A stretch of 39,444 nucleotides of DNA, from positions 1-39,444 of the forward strand of contig CAZNXM010000014.1 in NCBI GenBank assembly GCA_964577145.1. Direction: 5' to 3'. Each line of letters opens with the position of its first letter. Position 1 is the stretch's first letter. The notes beneath the pieces are model-generated. The model made no database searches. It was not told where the DNA came from and saw nothing but the letters and a program-made list of their open reading frames with translations. The position numbers were made by a program, and so were the translations under genes. Shown in pieces: positions 8,456 to 17,978 of this stretch. Origin of the DNA: MGIIa-K1 sp964577145 (GTDB lineage Archaea; Thermoplasmatota; Poseidoniia; Poseidoniales; Poseidoniaceae).

Positions 8456-9550
8456 TCAATAATGCTCGAATACCACTTCTGGTATTGCATGGGTAACTTT
8501 GTGTCCATGGTCGACTACTGTTCCAATTACAGCGCTACCAGGCATTCTCTGTGATAGCCATGAGCACACACTGTCTGCTTGAGCAGCATCAACTGCGATA
8601 ATCATTCCACAGCCCATGTTGAAAGTACGATGCATCTCTCTATCGCTAATATCACCATTATCCTGAAGCCAAGTGAATTCAGCAGGGATTGGTAGAGGGT
8701 CATTGATTTCCCATCCTAAACTATCGTGAAGGCGAAGTAGATTCGACAACCCTCCTCCGGTAACATGACAAATAGCGTGGATAGATTCTCTTGGGCACGG
8801 TCCATCTGTGATTAGGTCAACAACTGGATCGCAATAGATGCGAGTAGGGTTGAGGAAAACCTCACCAAGGGTAACTGGCCCCTCGTTGAAGCGTTCAATT
8901 CTTGCAGCATCAACTTGGAATGGCGCGTCGTCTTCAAAGGACGCACCGCAATGGCTGACAACATTGCGAACTAACGAATATCCATTGGAATGAACGCCAC
9001 TTGAAGGGAGTCCGATTAGTACATCTCCCGCCACTAGATTTGCCCCGGTAATCTCGTCGCCTTTTGCTAACCATCCAAGCGCGGTTCCAGAGAGGTCGAG
9101 TTCGGTAACGATGCCGGGCAAGGATGCTGTTTCACCGCCAGCGAGAGTAACTCTTGCGCGTGTACACGCTTCAGCAAGACTCGCACCGAGAGCTTCGTGG
9201 ACTACAGGGTCAGGTTTTGGAACCGCAATATAATCGACGAAAGCGATTGGCTCTGCCCCAACACAGAGTAAGTCATTGACATTCATTGCCATACAATCTA
9301 TTCCGACGCCAGCCCATTGGCCAAGCATTGTTGCAATCTGTAATTTGCTTCCAACTCCGTCAGTTGCTAAGGCGAGATAATTGTCACCGAATTCCACTAA
9401 TCCCCCGAATCCTCCGGGGAGGTCGACCGGTGCACCTGGAGTGCCAGCCGCTCTAACAGAGCGTGATAGGGCGCCAACCAAGGCCCCCACTGCACTGCCT
9501 TCTAGATCGATGTCTACGCCGCTACCAGCGTAGTCCAGACCCTCTGCCAT
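8456..9550 (-). CDS. purM: Phosphoribosylformylglycinamidine cyclo-ligase (AIR synthetase)
   Basis: A 364-residue enzyme of purine biosynthesis that closes FGAM to AIR with ATP. The N-terminus carries DYAGSGVDID, the conserved Gly-rich start of the family. The AIRS motif LALATDGVGSKLQ (about 59-71) is followed by GIDCMAMNVNDLLCVGAEPI, then TLAGGETASLPG and the C-terminal GLPSSGVHSNGYSLVR and HVTGGGLSNLLR. All the expected catalytic and nucleotide-binding blocks are present at normal family length. It heads a minus-strand pair with trm1. The 75 bp upstream (9551-9625) separates it from the zinc-ribbon membrane gene, and I see only weak promoter-like sequence there. Confidence 0.96.
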   Translation of the reverse strand: MAEGLDYAGSGVDIDLEGSAVGALVGALSRSVRAAGTPGAPVDLPGGFGGLVEFGDNYLALATDGVGSKLQIATMLGQWAGVGIDCMAMNVNDLLCVGAEPIAFVDYIAVPKPDPVVHEALGASLAEACTRARVTLAGGETASLPGIVTELDLSGTALGWLAKGDEITGANLVAGDVLIGLPSSGVHSNGYSLVRNVVSHCGASFEDDAPFQVDAARIERFNEGPVTLGEVFLNPTRIYCDPVVDLITDGPCPRESIHAICHVTGGGLSNLLRLHDSLGWEINDPLPIPAEFTWLQDNGDISDREMHRTFNMGCGMIIAVDAAQADSVCSWLSQRMPGSAVIGTVVDHGHKVTHAIPEVVFEHY

Positions 9551-9625
9551 ATATCGTGCGACTCGCGCAACTCACATCATGATGCCGATGAAAAATTAGT
9601 AAACTCAAAACCAATCTAGACCGGT

Positions 9626-10297
9626 TTAATCAAATTGACTTCTGAACTTAGGTACGAATATTAATGACGCTAACATAGCGATCATCCCTATCCAAAGAAT
9701 GACATCGAATACTGGGAAGGGTGCGCTTCCCCATTCAGTACACATCTCCAGGCCCGTCCAATCATCTACTTCCCATTTGATACATTCATCTCCATCTTCA
9801 CCAGCCCACGCTATAAACGTCATTATCAAAGAAAGTACAGATACCACAGAACAAACAATTAATGCAAAGAATCTACCTTTAGCCATCTGCACTCCAAAGT
9901 ATATGCCTGTGGAATATATTACTAACATTACAAATCCTATCAATATAACAAAGATTCCAAGGCTTGACTCAACAGCACCACCGGTAGCATCGCTAATTCC
10001 GCTTTCAACCGAGGACAAAAATAACCCACCAAATATCACGAACAGTGATAATACTGCATAAATCCCCATTACAATTGAAAATATTACTCCTGCTGTTAAC
10101 CTTAGTGTGGGATTATCTGGATATTCATGGAGAATATCATTTCTTGGAGCTATCTCATCACTAAAAGAAACAAGATCATCTTCATCTTCCATGCCCCATT
10201 CAAATTCGCCATCACAATAAGGGCAGCCAAATTCTCCTTTTGCATCATCATCAAGTTCTATATCTTCCTCACAATGAGGGCACAAAATCACTACCAT
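9626..10297 (-). CDS. Zinc-ribbon, four-TM membrane protein
   Basis: A 223-residue protein starting with a zinc-ribbon: CPHC at residues 6-9 and CPYC about 16 residues later (GEFGCPYCDGEFEW). An acidic linker follows, then four predicted membrane helices near residues 68-94, 112-138, 143-164 and 195-216. A short Cys-containing acidic loop lies between the third and fourth (EDGDECIKWEVDDWTG). The C-terminus (VPKFRSQFD) is likely cytoplasmic like the ribbon. I do not recognise a family beyond the general zinc-ribbon membrane-protein architecture common in archaea; function unknown. It lies 58 bp after the esterase gene, and its own ATG has no obvious SD, so it may be leaderless or coupled. Confidence 0.8.
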   Translation of the reverse strand: MVVILCPHCEEDIELDDDAKGEFGCPYCDGEFEWGMEDEDDLVSFSDEIAPRNDILHEYPDNPTLRLTAGVIFSIVMGIYAVLSLFVIFGGLFLSSVESGISDATGGAVESSLGIFVILIGFVMLVIYSTGIYFGVQMAKGRFFALIVCSVVSVLSLIMTFIAWAGEDGDECIKWEVDDWTGLEMCTEWGSAPFPVFDVILWIGMIAMLASLIFVPKFRSQFD

Positions 10298-10355
10298 GTC
10301 GCCACGAGTTTATCTCTGTATGATAACTATTTCACCGACACGGCCCTTTATTCGG

Positions 10356-11387
10356 TCATGAAATTGATGCAATATGCCCATATAACCATGGCAAAGAAAG
10401 GTCGAGCCGATGGTCAATGCCGCTATGAGTTCCTGGAAATTCTTCCCATTCGTGAGCAAGTCCGAGTTCATCCATTCTGGCATGCAATCTTCGCAGCCCA
10501 TACTGAATGTGATATTGGTCTGCATCACCGACGTCAATCCATGTAGGAGGTAAAGCGCGATGATCTTCTATCATCGATAGCGGGTCCCATGCCATCCATT
10601 CGGCCCATTTCTCTTCATCTAGGATACATGTTTGGGAGTCAACAGGCAAACTACCATCTGAATATGATGCCGCCATTGCCAGCATCATCAGGGCATGAAA
10701 ATCATCACCAGCGAGAGAATTACAATCTCTTACATATTTCAAGAAATCATCCTCGCCACCTTTGGACTGAACTCTTGTTACAGTGCTAGCCATCTCGCCT
10801 CCATACAATAATTCGAAACCACAATCGCCAGAATGACAAGCGATAGCATCCCAGCAATTATCGAGCATGCCACGAACAAGTGCGCCGTATCCTCCACTGG
10901 ACTTTCCAACTAATCCGAACCCACTGATTTCGTAGCGTTCATTGAGTTCTTTTCGTAAATCCTCTTTGAGCCAAGTGCCCCAATCTCCCATTATTTGTGA
11001 ATCAATGAATTGATTTCCTCCAAGGGAAGTAAAGGTATCAGCCATAACTAGTATCGATGGACCCATTTTCCCATCTCTAACCAATCGCTCATGTCTTTGA
11101 GGTAGGGTCTCAGAAAACGCTCTCCAATTGGCGCGAGCCATTCCGGTACCAGTAAAGGGTGCAAGATAGATAATACACGGAAGTGGGCCATCCCCTCCAA
11201 TTGGAATGTGGACCAATACTTCTCTTTCAATCGGGTCACCGAGTGTGTTTGAGAGATTTTCTGATGTGAAGTAAAATCTCTCTATTTTCCCACGAATCGG
11301 CTCGAATGAGTGGGCAGGCATACAACTTGGCAGCGGGTACGAGGTCAAGTGCTTGGTGGTCTTCCAATGGAAGACCGAAGTGTTCAT
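10356..11387 (-). CDS. Esterase-like alpha/beta hydrolase (putative esterase/esterase D family)
   Basis: A 343-residue enzyme of the alpha/beta-hydrolase superfamily, closest in layout to the putative-esterase (EstD/feruloyl-esterase-like) group. Nucleophile elbow G-K-S-S-G at residues 161-165 (Ser163). The likely acid is in WIDVGDADQYH and the base is His321 in GTHSGIDHR. The preceding strand-turn IIYLAPFTGTG fits the oxyanion-hole region. It has no clear signal peptide, so it is probably cytoplasmic. The first ATG (11387) has GAGGT 13 nt upstream, rather far. A second start at 11321 (MPAHSF) would remove 22 residues without touching the domain. It is divergent from mcm with about 116 bp between. 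Substrate unknown. Confidence 0.8.
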   Translation of the reverse strand: MNTSVFHWKTTKHLTSYPLPSCMPAHSFEPIRGKIERFYFTSENLSNTLGDPIEREVLVHIPIGGDGPLPCIIYLAPFTGTGMARANWRAFSETLPQRHERLVRDGKMGPSILVMADTFTSLGGNQFIDSQIMGDWGTWLKEDLRKELNERYEISGFGLVGKSSGGYGALVRGMLDNCWDAIACHSGDCGFELLYGGEMASTVTRVQSKGGEDDFLKYVRDCNSLAGDDFHALMMLAMAASYSDGSLPVDSQTCILDEEKWAEWMAWDPLSMIEDHRALPPTWIDVGDADQYHIQYGLRRLHARMDELGLAHEWEEFPGTHSGIDHRLDLSLPWLYGHIASIS

Positions 11388-11453
11388 GAACGAGTGACAG
11401 ACCTCTATTAGAGTTCCAATGGAAAGGAAGGGGTAACAATTTGTGGGCGGAGT

Positions 11454-11461
11454 GATTATAG
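11454..11461 (+). promoter_or_regulatory. Candidate TATA box for the mcm operon
   Basis: GATTATAG lies about 43-50 nt upstream of the mcm ATG (11504). A start site 25 nt downstream would give a leader of about 20 nt containing the purine-rich GGAGAG site. Spacing fits archaeal promoters; the call rests on sequence alone. Confidence 0.4.
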
Positions 11462-11503
11462 GCGTTATCGGTCGGCTACAGAAGTCCGGTTGGAGAGATT
11501 AAG

Positions 11504-13621
11504 ATGATTCAGGAATTTGACCTGCCGGCAAGATGGCGCTCACTTCTAACCGAGCAATTCAGTGAAGCCATCCACAACCTCCAGATTACTTGGCCCGATT
11601 TACAATCTTTAGAGGTCTCTTATCGTATCATCGAAAATTTTGACCCGGATTTTGCAGTCGATATAGTCGAGCATCCTGATTTGAATACCCAAGCTGCGAA
11701 TCAAGCACTTAGAATGCTCCTTACTGAAATGGGGTCTTCTTCGATTGTTGCCTTTGTTCGAATCGTAGATTTGCCTCCTGACCGTAACAGAGCGGTCCGC
11801 CAACTTAGGGCTGATGACATAGGCCACTTAATCGCTGTAGAATCGATTGCCACAAAGATTAGCGGAGTAAGACCGAGAATTTACGATGCATCATTCGAAT
11901 GTGTAGTCTGTGGGTGCCATCAAGTCATCAACCAACCAAATGAGCAGGTATTGATCGAACCAGTAGAATGCCCGACTCTAGATGGCGGTTGTGGCCTCAA
12001 AAAGCGTGATACACGCTTTATTCTACTCACGAAAGAATCCATTCTAATCAATTCACAATTTATCGAACTCCAAGAATTGCCAGAGGCAATACGTGGGGGT
12101 GCGCAACCCGAGAGAATTCTTTGCATCGCCGAGCATGATTTAGCCGGCAATCTCAATCCCGGCGACCGCGTAACTGCGAATGGAGTTCTATTCGTTAGAA
12201 GCCAACGAAAGGCGGGGAAGGAGACTCCGATTTTCGATATTTTTATGCGAATTCACAGTATCGAACGCCAAAATATCCCACTCGAAGAAATACAGATTTC
12301 CGATGAGGAAGAACGCGAGATTAAGGAACTCGCATCTAGAGATGATGTTTACACTATTCTATCAGGTTCAATTGCTCCTTCGATATTTGGAATGTCAGCT
12401 CAAAAAGAGAGCCTGATGTTGCAATTATTCGGTGGCGTTGCTAGAAGAAATGCTGATGGGACAAGAAATAGAGGCGATATTCACATTCTATTGATGGGGG
12501 ACCCCGGAGTTGCAAAATCACAATTATTGTCCTATATGGCTGATATTTCACCGCGCGGAAGATTCACCTCCGGGCTTTCAGCATCCGCTGCAGGATTGAC
12601 TGCAGCAGCAGTTCAAGATTCGACGGCTGATGGCCGTTGGACTCTCGAAGCAGGAGCACTCGCTCTAGCAGACCTTGGATTGGCAGCAATTGACGAATTC
12701 GACAAGATGAATCCAGGAGATCGTTCTTCTATGCACGAAGCCATGGAGCAGCAGCGTATTTCAGTTTCAAAAGCTGGAATAAATGCAACTTTGCGAACCC
12801 GTTGCGCTATCTTGGCTGCAGCGAACCCTAAGGAGGGGCGCTTCCAGCCAATTTCAGATACTCCTTTCACCCATCAGACCACATTGACGCCACCTTTACT
12901 CTCACGATTTGACATCATCTGGTTGTTGACCGATAATGCAAGTAAGGATAGGGATTCTCTAATTGCTAACCATATTGTTCGCACCCGTATGAAGGGAATA
13001 AGTGAACTTCTAATTGAGGAAGGTAGCGCACCAGACCCGAGAACTACATTGGATCAAGCCAAAGTAACGAATGAGGATGGTACCGACATAGTCAGTCGAA
13101 AACTCATTCAGAAATATGTGGCATTGGCTAAGAGGACAATTCATCCGGAGTTATCAGATGATGCGCGCGATGCACTAGTGAAATTCTATGTTGAAACCAG
13201 AAGAGTAGATGGTGAACAGTCAGATTCAGTTGCTATTACCGCTCGTGCATTGGAGGCCTTAGCCCGGCTCTCAGAAGCATCTGCCCGTGTACGCTTGTCT
13301 CAGGAGGCAACCATCGAAGATGCTGAGCGTGCGATTCGCCTTACCAAACATTGGAGATACGAGTTAATGGGAGATAATTTCGATGAAACTACCATCAATT
13401 CTGGTAAGAAGGGAACGGTAAGAAACCGGGAACGCGCAATCCTCGATATCGTGAACCGTATTCATCTTGAAACTCAAGAAATCGTCGCTTTGACAGATGT
13501 ACTCAATGAAGCTGAGAGAATGGATATCAAGAGAGAGATTGTTGAGGACATTATTGAGCAGATGGTGAGAGATGGACGCCTAATGAGTCCACGCGGCTAT
13601 GGCACTCTCCAGCCCGTATGA
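11504..13621 (+). CDS. mcm: MCM replicative DNA helicase
   Basis: A 705-residue minichromosome maintenance helicase, the ring motor that unwinds DNA ahead of the archaeal fork. The N-terminal domain carries a zinc ribbon (CVVCGC from residue 133, then EC and GGCG about 20-30 residues on). AAA+ motifs are complete: Walker A GDPGVAKS (about 331-338), Walker B AAIDEFDKM (Asp396, Glu397), sensor-type AANP, and the arginine finger SRFD (467-470). The C-terminus ends in a winged-helix-like region (REIVEDIIEQMVRDGRLMSP). GGAGAG precedes the ATG. It leads a long plus-strand run with gatE 40 bp downstream. No intein is present. Confidence 0.97.
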   Translation: MIQEFDLPARWRSLLTEQFSEAIHNLQITWPDLQSLEVSYRIIENFDPDFAVDIVEHPDLNTQAANQALRMLLTEMGSSSIVAFVRIVDLPPDRNRAVRQLRADDIGHLIAVESIATKISGVRPRIYDASFECVVCGCHQVINQPNEQVLIEPVECPTLDGGCGLKKRDTRFILLTKESILINSQFIELQELPEAIRGGAQPERILCIAEHDLAGNLNPGDRVTANGVLFVRSQRKAGKETPIFDIFMRIHSIERQNIPLEEIQISDEEEREIKELASRDDVYTILSGSIAPSIFGMSAQKESLMLQLFGGVARRNADGTRNRGDIHILLMGDPGVAKSQLLSYMADISPRGRFTSGLSASAAGLTAAAVQDSTADGRWTLEAGALALADLGLAAIDEFDKMNPGDRSSMHEAMEQQRISVSKAGINATLRTRCAILAAANPKEGRFQPISDTPFTHQTTLTPPLLSRFDIIWLLTDNASKDRDSLIANHIVRTRMKGISELLIEEGSAPDPRTTLDQAKVTNEDGTDIVSRKLIQKYVALAKRTIHPELSDDARDALVKFYVETRRVDGEQSDSVAITARALEALARLSEASARVRLSQEATIEDAERAIRLTKHWRYELMGDNFDETTINSGKKGTVRNRERAILDIVNRIHLETQEIVALTDVLNEAERMDIKREIVEDIIEQMVRDGRLMSPRGYGTLQPV

Positions 13622-13661
13622 TTCGATGTACTGATGAATGAGAGGCTCACAGGTGTTTAAC

Positions 13662-15653
13662 ATGGAGCCAGAGGGTGATGTCGCAACACCATCCGACCTC
13701 GACCCGGTAGGTCTTGGTTTCATGTGTGGAATCGAAGTCCATCAGCAACTAGCTACTGGTAAGTTACATTCACGCCAACCAGGTGAACTCCACGATATTA
13801 CCATTGATACTCTACCTGATGATTGGCCCCGTTATTCTCGTCGCTTACGTGCTGCTAGAGGAGAAGGTGGAGCAGTAGATGTGGCAGCCCGATTTGAAGC
13901 GAGACGAAATCGCTCATTCGTTTATTGTCAAGCGCCAAATGCTGGATTAATCGAACTCGACGAGCAACCACCCTTACCGCATGACAAAAATGCCCTCGAC
14001 ATCTCTCTTACAGTTTCTGGAATGATCGGTGCAAAACCAGTATCGCTTCTCCAAACTATGCGAAAGACAGTGGTTGATGGGTCAAATACTAGCGGATTTC
14101 AGCGGACCACACTTGTTGCAACTGATGGAGTACTAGAGACCGAAGGAGGTCCAGTTGGCGTAGATGTTCTTTGTCTTGAAGAAGACAGTGCCCGCAAACT
14201 AGACAGCGAATTATCCCCCTCTGGAGAAATCGTAACATGGAATCTCGATAGGCTTGGAGTGCCACTAATTGAAATCGCAACAGCTCCTGATATTACTTCA
14301 CCCGACCATGCTAAGCAAACCGCAATTGCTCTTGGAAGAACCTTGAGAGATACCCGTCGAGTTCGTCGCGGCTTAGGTAGCATTCGCCAAGACCTCAATG
14401 TTTCAATTATGTCAGGCGACCGTGTCGAAATCAAGGGATGCCAAGATCTTGCATGGATTCCACGAATCATTAGATTGGAGATGGCACGTCAACTCCATTT
14501 CTACCGTCTAGCAAACCAATTGCGCACTATGCACAAACTACCACTCCTCACTCCAGATAGGAGGGTGTCCTCAGCAAATGTGGAATCAGAAGTCGGCGAG
14601 ATTCTACCACTAAACTTAGTTGATGTAAGTACGGCATTCACAACTTGTACTTCGAAAATGGTTCAAAATGGACTTGAATCATCCTCAGTAATGCTCGCAT
14701 TACCTCTGCCCGGGTTTTCCGGATTAATCGGTACAAAGATTCTCGATTCTGATGGTGCTCAAATGCCCAGATTGGGTCGCGAGTTAGCTGGGGCGGCCAA
14801 ACTAGCTGGAGTGGCAGGTATATTCCATTCAGATGAATTACCCGCTTATGGAATCGATACAGAATTTGTAGACGCAACCCGAGAATTATTGTCTGGAGTA
14901 GATGCCTTTGTTCTTTGTTTAGCCCCTCTATGGCAGGCCGAACTTGCCTTAGAAAGCGTTCTTAATCGAGCGCGAATGGCATTTGAGCGTATTCCGAAAG
15001 AAGTTCGCAATGTCGTAGTCAAGAAAGGTTCGCCTGAAGATGGAACAACAACTCCGATGCGGCCATTACCCGGTGGCGCTAGGATGTATCCTGAGACTGA
15101 TATTCCTCCAATAACAATCAACGCTGCCCATTGGGATAGCATCGTTTCAAATCTACCAATGAGCCTTACTCAAAGGTCTGAACGCTTGTCAAAATATGAA
15201 ATCAGTAATGACCAAGCAAACCAATTACTCGCAAGAGAATTTGATGATCATTTCATCGCTCATGCAAGTGGACTTCCACAGAAAGCATGGGCGAGTATGC
15301 TTCTTGAAAATGAAGGAGACATTGGTCTGATGGCCTTAGTTCTTGCAGCAAAAGAAGCAGGGCACGTCGCTCGAGACGGCGTTCCTGAATTGCTTTCATC
15401 TCTTGAAGGCGAAATCCCTTCGATGGCTGAGATTGCAGCTAGAAGCGAATCACTTGGGCTCAAACCAGCCGATACTGGAGACCTGATGGCAATTGTCGAA
15501 AAGGTGGTCGCAGAGCGATTGGATTTCGTGAAGGAACGCGGTATGGGCGCAATTGGTCCATTGATGGGCGTTGTGATGGGAGAATGCGGTGGTGCTGCTG
15601 ATGGGAAGCAAGTTAGCACTCTTCTCCGAGAAGTAATCCAGAGGCATTCATGA
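13662..15653 (+). CDS. gatE: Glutamyl-tRNA(Gln) amidotransferase subunit E
   Basis: A 663-residue subunit of the archaeal GatDE complex, which converts Glu-tRNA(Gln) to Gln-tRNA(Gln). GatE binds the tRNA and supplies the kinase/transamidase centre, while GatD (not in the window) releases ammonia. Signatures are MCGIEVHQQLATGKLHSR near the N-terminus, YCQAPNAG, SNTSGFQRTTLVA, LEEDSARK, GVPLIEIATAPDI, IRQDLNVSI, MYPETDIPP, and the GatB/YqeY-like helical tail. An upstream start at 13638 exists, but the ATG at 13662 has AGGTG at good spacing and removes a nonconserved octapeptide. It overlaps the next gene by the ATGA type. Its presence implies that Gln-tRNA is made by the indirect route. Confidence 0.96.
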   Translation: MEPEGDVATPSDLDPVGLGFMCGIEVHQQLATGKLHSRQPGELHDITIDTLPDDWPRYSRRLRAARGEGGAVDVAARFEARRNRSFVYCQAPNAGLIELDEQPPLPHDKNALDISLTVSGMIGAKPVSLLQTMRKTVVDGSNTSGFQRTTLVATDGVLETEGGPVGVDVLCLEEDSARKLDSELSPSGEIVTWNLDRLGVPLIEIATAPDITSPDHAKQTAIALGRTLRDTRRVRRGLGSIRQDLNVSIMSGDRVEIKGCQDLAWIPRIIRLEMARQLHFYRLANQLRTMHKLPLLTPDRRVSSANVESEVGEILPLNLVDVSTAFTTCTSKMVQNGLESSSVMLALPLPGFSGLIGTKILDSDGAQMPRLGRELAGAAKLAGVAGIFHSDELPAYGIDTEFVDATRELLSGVDAFVLCLAPLWQAELALESVLNRARMAFERIPKEVRNVVVKKGSPEDGTTTPMRPLPGGARMYPETDIPPITINAAHWDSIVSNLPMSLTQRSERLSKYEISNDQANQLLAREFDDHFIAHASGLPQKAWASMLLENEGDIGLMALVLAAKEAGHVARDGVPELLSSLEGEIPSMAEIAARSESLGLKPADTGDLMAIVEKVVAERLDFVKERGMGAIGPLMGVVMGECGGAADGKQVSTLLREVIQRHS

Positions 15654-17287
15654 TGCGTCGATTGGCGATACTCGTCTTTCTCCTCCTGATTCCGCTAACT
15701 TCAGCGGACATTGAAAACGATAGAACAGAATGGTCGCAAGACCTTGAGAACGGATATATCTCAACCGCTCCAATTATTGTCGATGACATGGTCATTGTCC
15801 GAACTTCAGGATTTTGGACAGATGTAGATCGCCCTCATATTCACGCTTTCGATATTTATTCGGGCGAAGAACTGTGGAAGGTTCGCAATAGTAATTCAAC
15901 AAATCACGACATGTCTCCCCTTCTGTATGTTAATGCAGGAATGGGCTCATGCGGAATATGGGAAGACATGATTCTCGTAGGCTGGACCGATGGTTTGGTC
16001 GAAGCGCTTTCACCAAGTGATGGTAGTAGAATTTGGAGTGCTCAAACCGAGGTCATAACCTGGGGAATTACTGGTGCCATGGCCATTGATGGAGACCAAG
16101 TTGTTGTACCAACTCGCCAAGGACTTTCCACCTATTGCCTAGCAGATGGAGAATTAGGACTCAGAGTAGACTTGCCACAATTAGGTTGGAGAAACGGAGT
16201 AACAATTACCGATGCAGGATATTCTCTTGGAAATGAAGAAGGCATCCTCAATACCATTTCAAGAAATGGAGAAGTCACAACTCTCACAATAGGAGATGGT
16301 AAGATTCGGCATGCTCCAATCGAATTGGAAAGTGATTTCTTAATCCACCTTCAAACAGAAAATGGTTCAGAGATTAGAATAGGAGAGAGTCTATTCTCTA
16401 TCGAGGGCTCTTCACCTGCAATCCCCGTTGCGATGGAGAATTCGATTTTTGTCGGAACTAGCACTCATGTAATTGAGATAGATTGTACCCCTTCTTGTGT
16501 TGAAAAAGGTAGATCGGACTTTCACACAAATGGTGAGATTACGATTCAGTATTTGGATGATAGCAATTATTCGGTGTGGTTTAGTAATAATGTCCAAGAT
16601 GGGGGCTGGGGAAGTGGAATTCCTGGAGAAATAATCGCAACACATAGTACCGAAATCAGCACCTATACTACTGCAGCTCCTGCTTTCAAGGATGATATCA
16701 TGGTCTTTGGAAATGATGCAGGCATTCTGATAGTTTCCTTCGATAATTTACCTGGACGGCCCGCATTTTCAGTCGATGGCACTACAGGTTCCGGCCACAT
16801 CGATCTCGCAACATTAGCGATTATTGCAGTCTTAGTAATCATCATCATGGCGGTAAAGAGAGATGAGTCAGCTCTCAAAATTGGCCTACCAATTTTATTG
16901 GTTATTGCATTAATTGCACAACCATATGTTGCAGAACAATGGTCGAACTCAATTTCAAATTCAATAGAGCCCGAAGGAGATTGGGATGATGACTGGCCCG
17001 ATGAATGGAAAAACGGCCAAGTAATCGTGTTTGAGATGCCAGATGGAGAGAGAGTTGTTGGCGAACTTTCTGGCTACACTACAGTAGAAGAAATCACGAT
17101 GGCAGCATCCGAGAGTATTGGAATCATTGTAGAAACTGAAAGGTTTGACATTGGGACTTGGGTCGAATCCTTCGACAGTATCGAAGGAAGCGGTTGGGAA
17201 TTCACAGTTGATGGCGAGAGAAGTATGGTTGGAATGAGTGAAGCGACTCTCACAGATACTAGCGTCGTACGCTGGATACCAGCGTGA
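15650..17287 (+). CDS. Secreted PQQ-like beta-propeller membrane protein with C-terminal DUF4430-like domain
   Basis: A 545-residue protein. A signal peptide (MMRRLAILVFLLLIPLTSA) is followed by about 330 residues of propeller blades with PQQ/quinoprotein-like strands (HAFDIYSGEELWKV, LVEALSPSDGSRIWSA, QVVVPTRQGLSTYCLADGEL). Two membrane helices lie near 370-386 and 395-411, so the final 130 residues should return outside. That end resembles DUF4430, the transcobalamin-like binding domain: TTVEEITMAAS, then FDSIEGSGWEFTVDGE, then TDTSVVRW correspond to its repeat-like core (GxxWxYxVNG, dGDxVxW). It starts within gatE's stop (ATGATG) and is followed by an ECF S component. The domain identity is by eye and should be confirmed with a profile search. 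Confidence 0.8.
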   Translation: MMRRLAILVFLLLIPLTSADIENDRTEWSQDLENGYISTAPIIVDDMVIVRTSGFWTDVDRPHIHAFDIYSGEELWKVRNSNSTNHDMSPLLYVNAGMGSCGIWEDMILVGWTDGLVEALSPSDGSRIWSAQTEVITWGITGAMAIDGDQVVVPTRQGLSTYCLADGELGLRVDLPQLGWRNGVTITDAGYSLGNEEGILNTISRNGEVTTLTIGDGKIRHAPIELESDFLIHLQTENGSEIRIGESLFSIEGSSPAIPVAMENSIFVGTSTHVIEIDCTPSCVEKGRSDFHTNGEITIQYLDDSNYSVWFSNNVQDGGWGSGIPGEIIATHSTEISTYTTAAPAFKDDIMVFGNDAGILIVSFDNLPGRPAFSVDGTTGSGHIDLATLAIIAVLVIIIMAVKRDESALKIGLPILLVIALIAQPYVAEQWSNSISNSIEPEGDWDDDWPDEWKNGQVIVFEMPDGERVVGELSGYTTVEEITMAASESIGIIVETERFDIGTWVESFDSIEGSGWEFTVDGERSMVGMSEATLTDTSVVRWIPA

Positions 17288-17318
17288 AGTTCAAGACCGG
17301 CCTCTTCCAGTCCAAGCC

Positions 17319-17978
17319 ATGGTCCTGACATCCGGAGTACACGGTCCCACCCTCGGCCCTATCGAGAGCCTAGCAATCAACGCCTTCCTAGTAGGGGTCG
17401 CATTCTTCCTTTTGTGCCGTCCAACGGTATCACCAAGAAGGGAGATTCTTGTTTTATCGAGTATCACTATTGCAGCCGCAGCCTCGCGAGTTTTACTTGA
17501 ACCAATTCCAAATGTCCAGCCTCTAACGGTGATGTGTCTGGTAATGGGGGCCACTCTTGGAGCAAGGCGAGGAATTGCCTTTGCAGTGATGGCAACTCTA
17601 CTTTCTAACATGGTTCTAGCGAATGGTTGGTGGACACTATTCCAGGCCAGTGGATGGGCAGCAGTTGCCTTTGCAGGCTCACGACTTCCTTTGATTGTTG
17701 ATTCTACTGTACAGATGAAGCAATTGTTTTTCGCAGCGATTGGGGCCAGTTTACTATTCGATTGGTGGGTCTCACTTTCAATTTGGACCAGCGGTATGAG
17801 CATCGGGGAATTCGGTCTCTATCTGATGAACGGATTACCCTTCGATGCTTTGCACATCCTTGCATCTTTGACGACCGCGGTCTGGATCGCACCTTGGCTC
17901 TCCAACCTTCTTCACGAGGAGGTTACATTCGAACAGGAGCCAGTAGCTACGGGTGAAACAGATGTCGTCACCAGTTGA
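17319..17978 (+). CDS. ECF-type transporter substrate-binding (S) component
   Basis: A 219-residue membrane protein with about six helices. The conserved S-component layout is seen: an early helix, then SRVLLEPIPNVQPLTVMCLV, then GATLGARRGIAFAVMATLLS, then NGWWTLFQASGWAAVAFAGS. This is the block arrangement of the cobalamin/vitamin S-component group (helix, I-P-N-V-x-P turn, GxxxGxRxG, W-T-x-x-Q). S components bind the vitamin and couple to shared EcfA/A'/T subunits, none of which are in the window. An in-frame GTG at 17238 exists, but I prefer the ATG at 17319, 31 bp after the propeller gene. No SD is visible. The last 17 bp overlap pth2. Adjacency to a DUF4430-like domain suggests corrinoid uptake (inference). 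Confidence 0.8.
   Translation: MVLTSGVHGPTLGPIESLAINAFLVGVAFFLLCRPTVSPRREILVLSSITIAAAASRVLLEPIPNVQPLTVMCLVMGATLGARRGIAFAVMATLLSNMVLANGWWTLFQASGWAAVAFAGSRLPLIVDSTVQMKQLFFAAIGASLLFDWWVSLSIWTSGMSIGEFGLYLMNGLPFDALHILASLTTAVWIAPWLSNLLHEEVTFEQEPVATGETDVVTS

Noticed and set aside
9601..9630. AAACC...GGTTT inverted repeat at the end of the zinc-ribbon membrane gene
   Set aside because: Only 5 bp of stem around a 10-nt loop; too weak to call a terminator.
10127..10546. Plus-strand open frame over the zinc-ribbon gene and the esterase end
   Set aside because: Its hydrophobic composition comes from reading the antisense of membrane helices; there is no start signal or motif.
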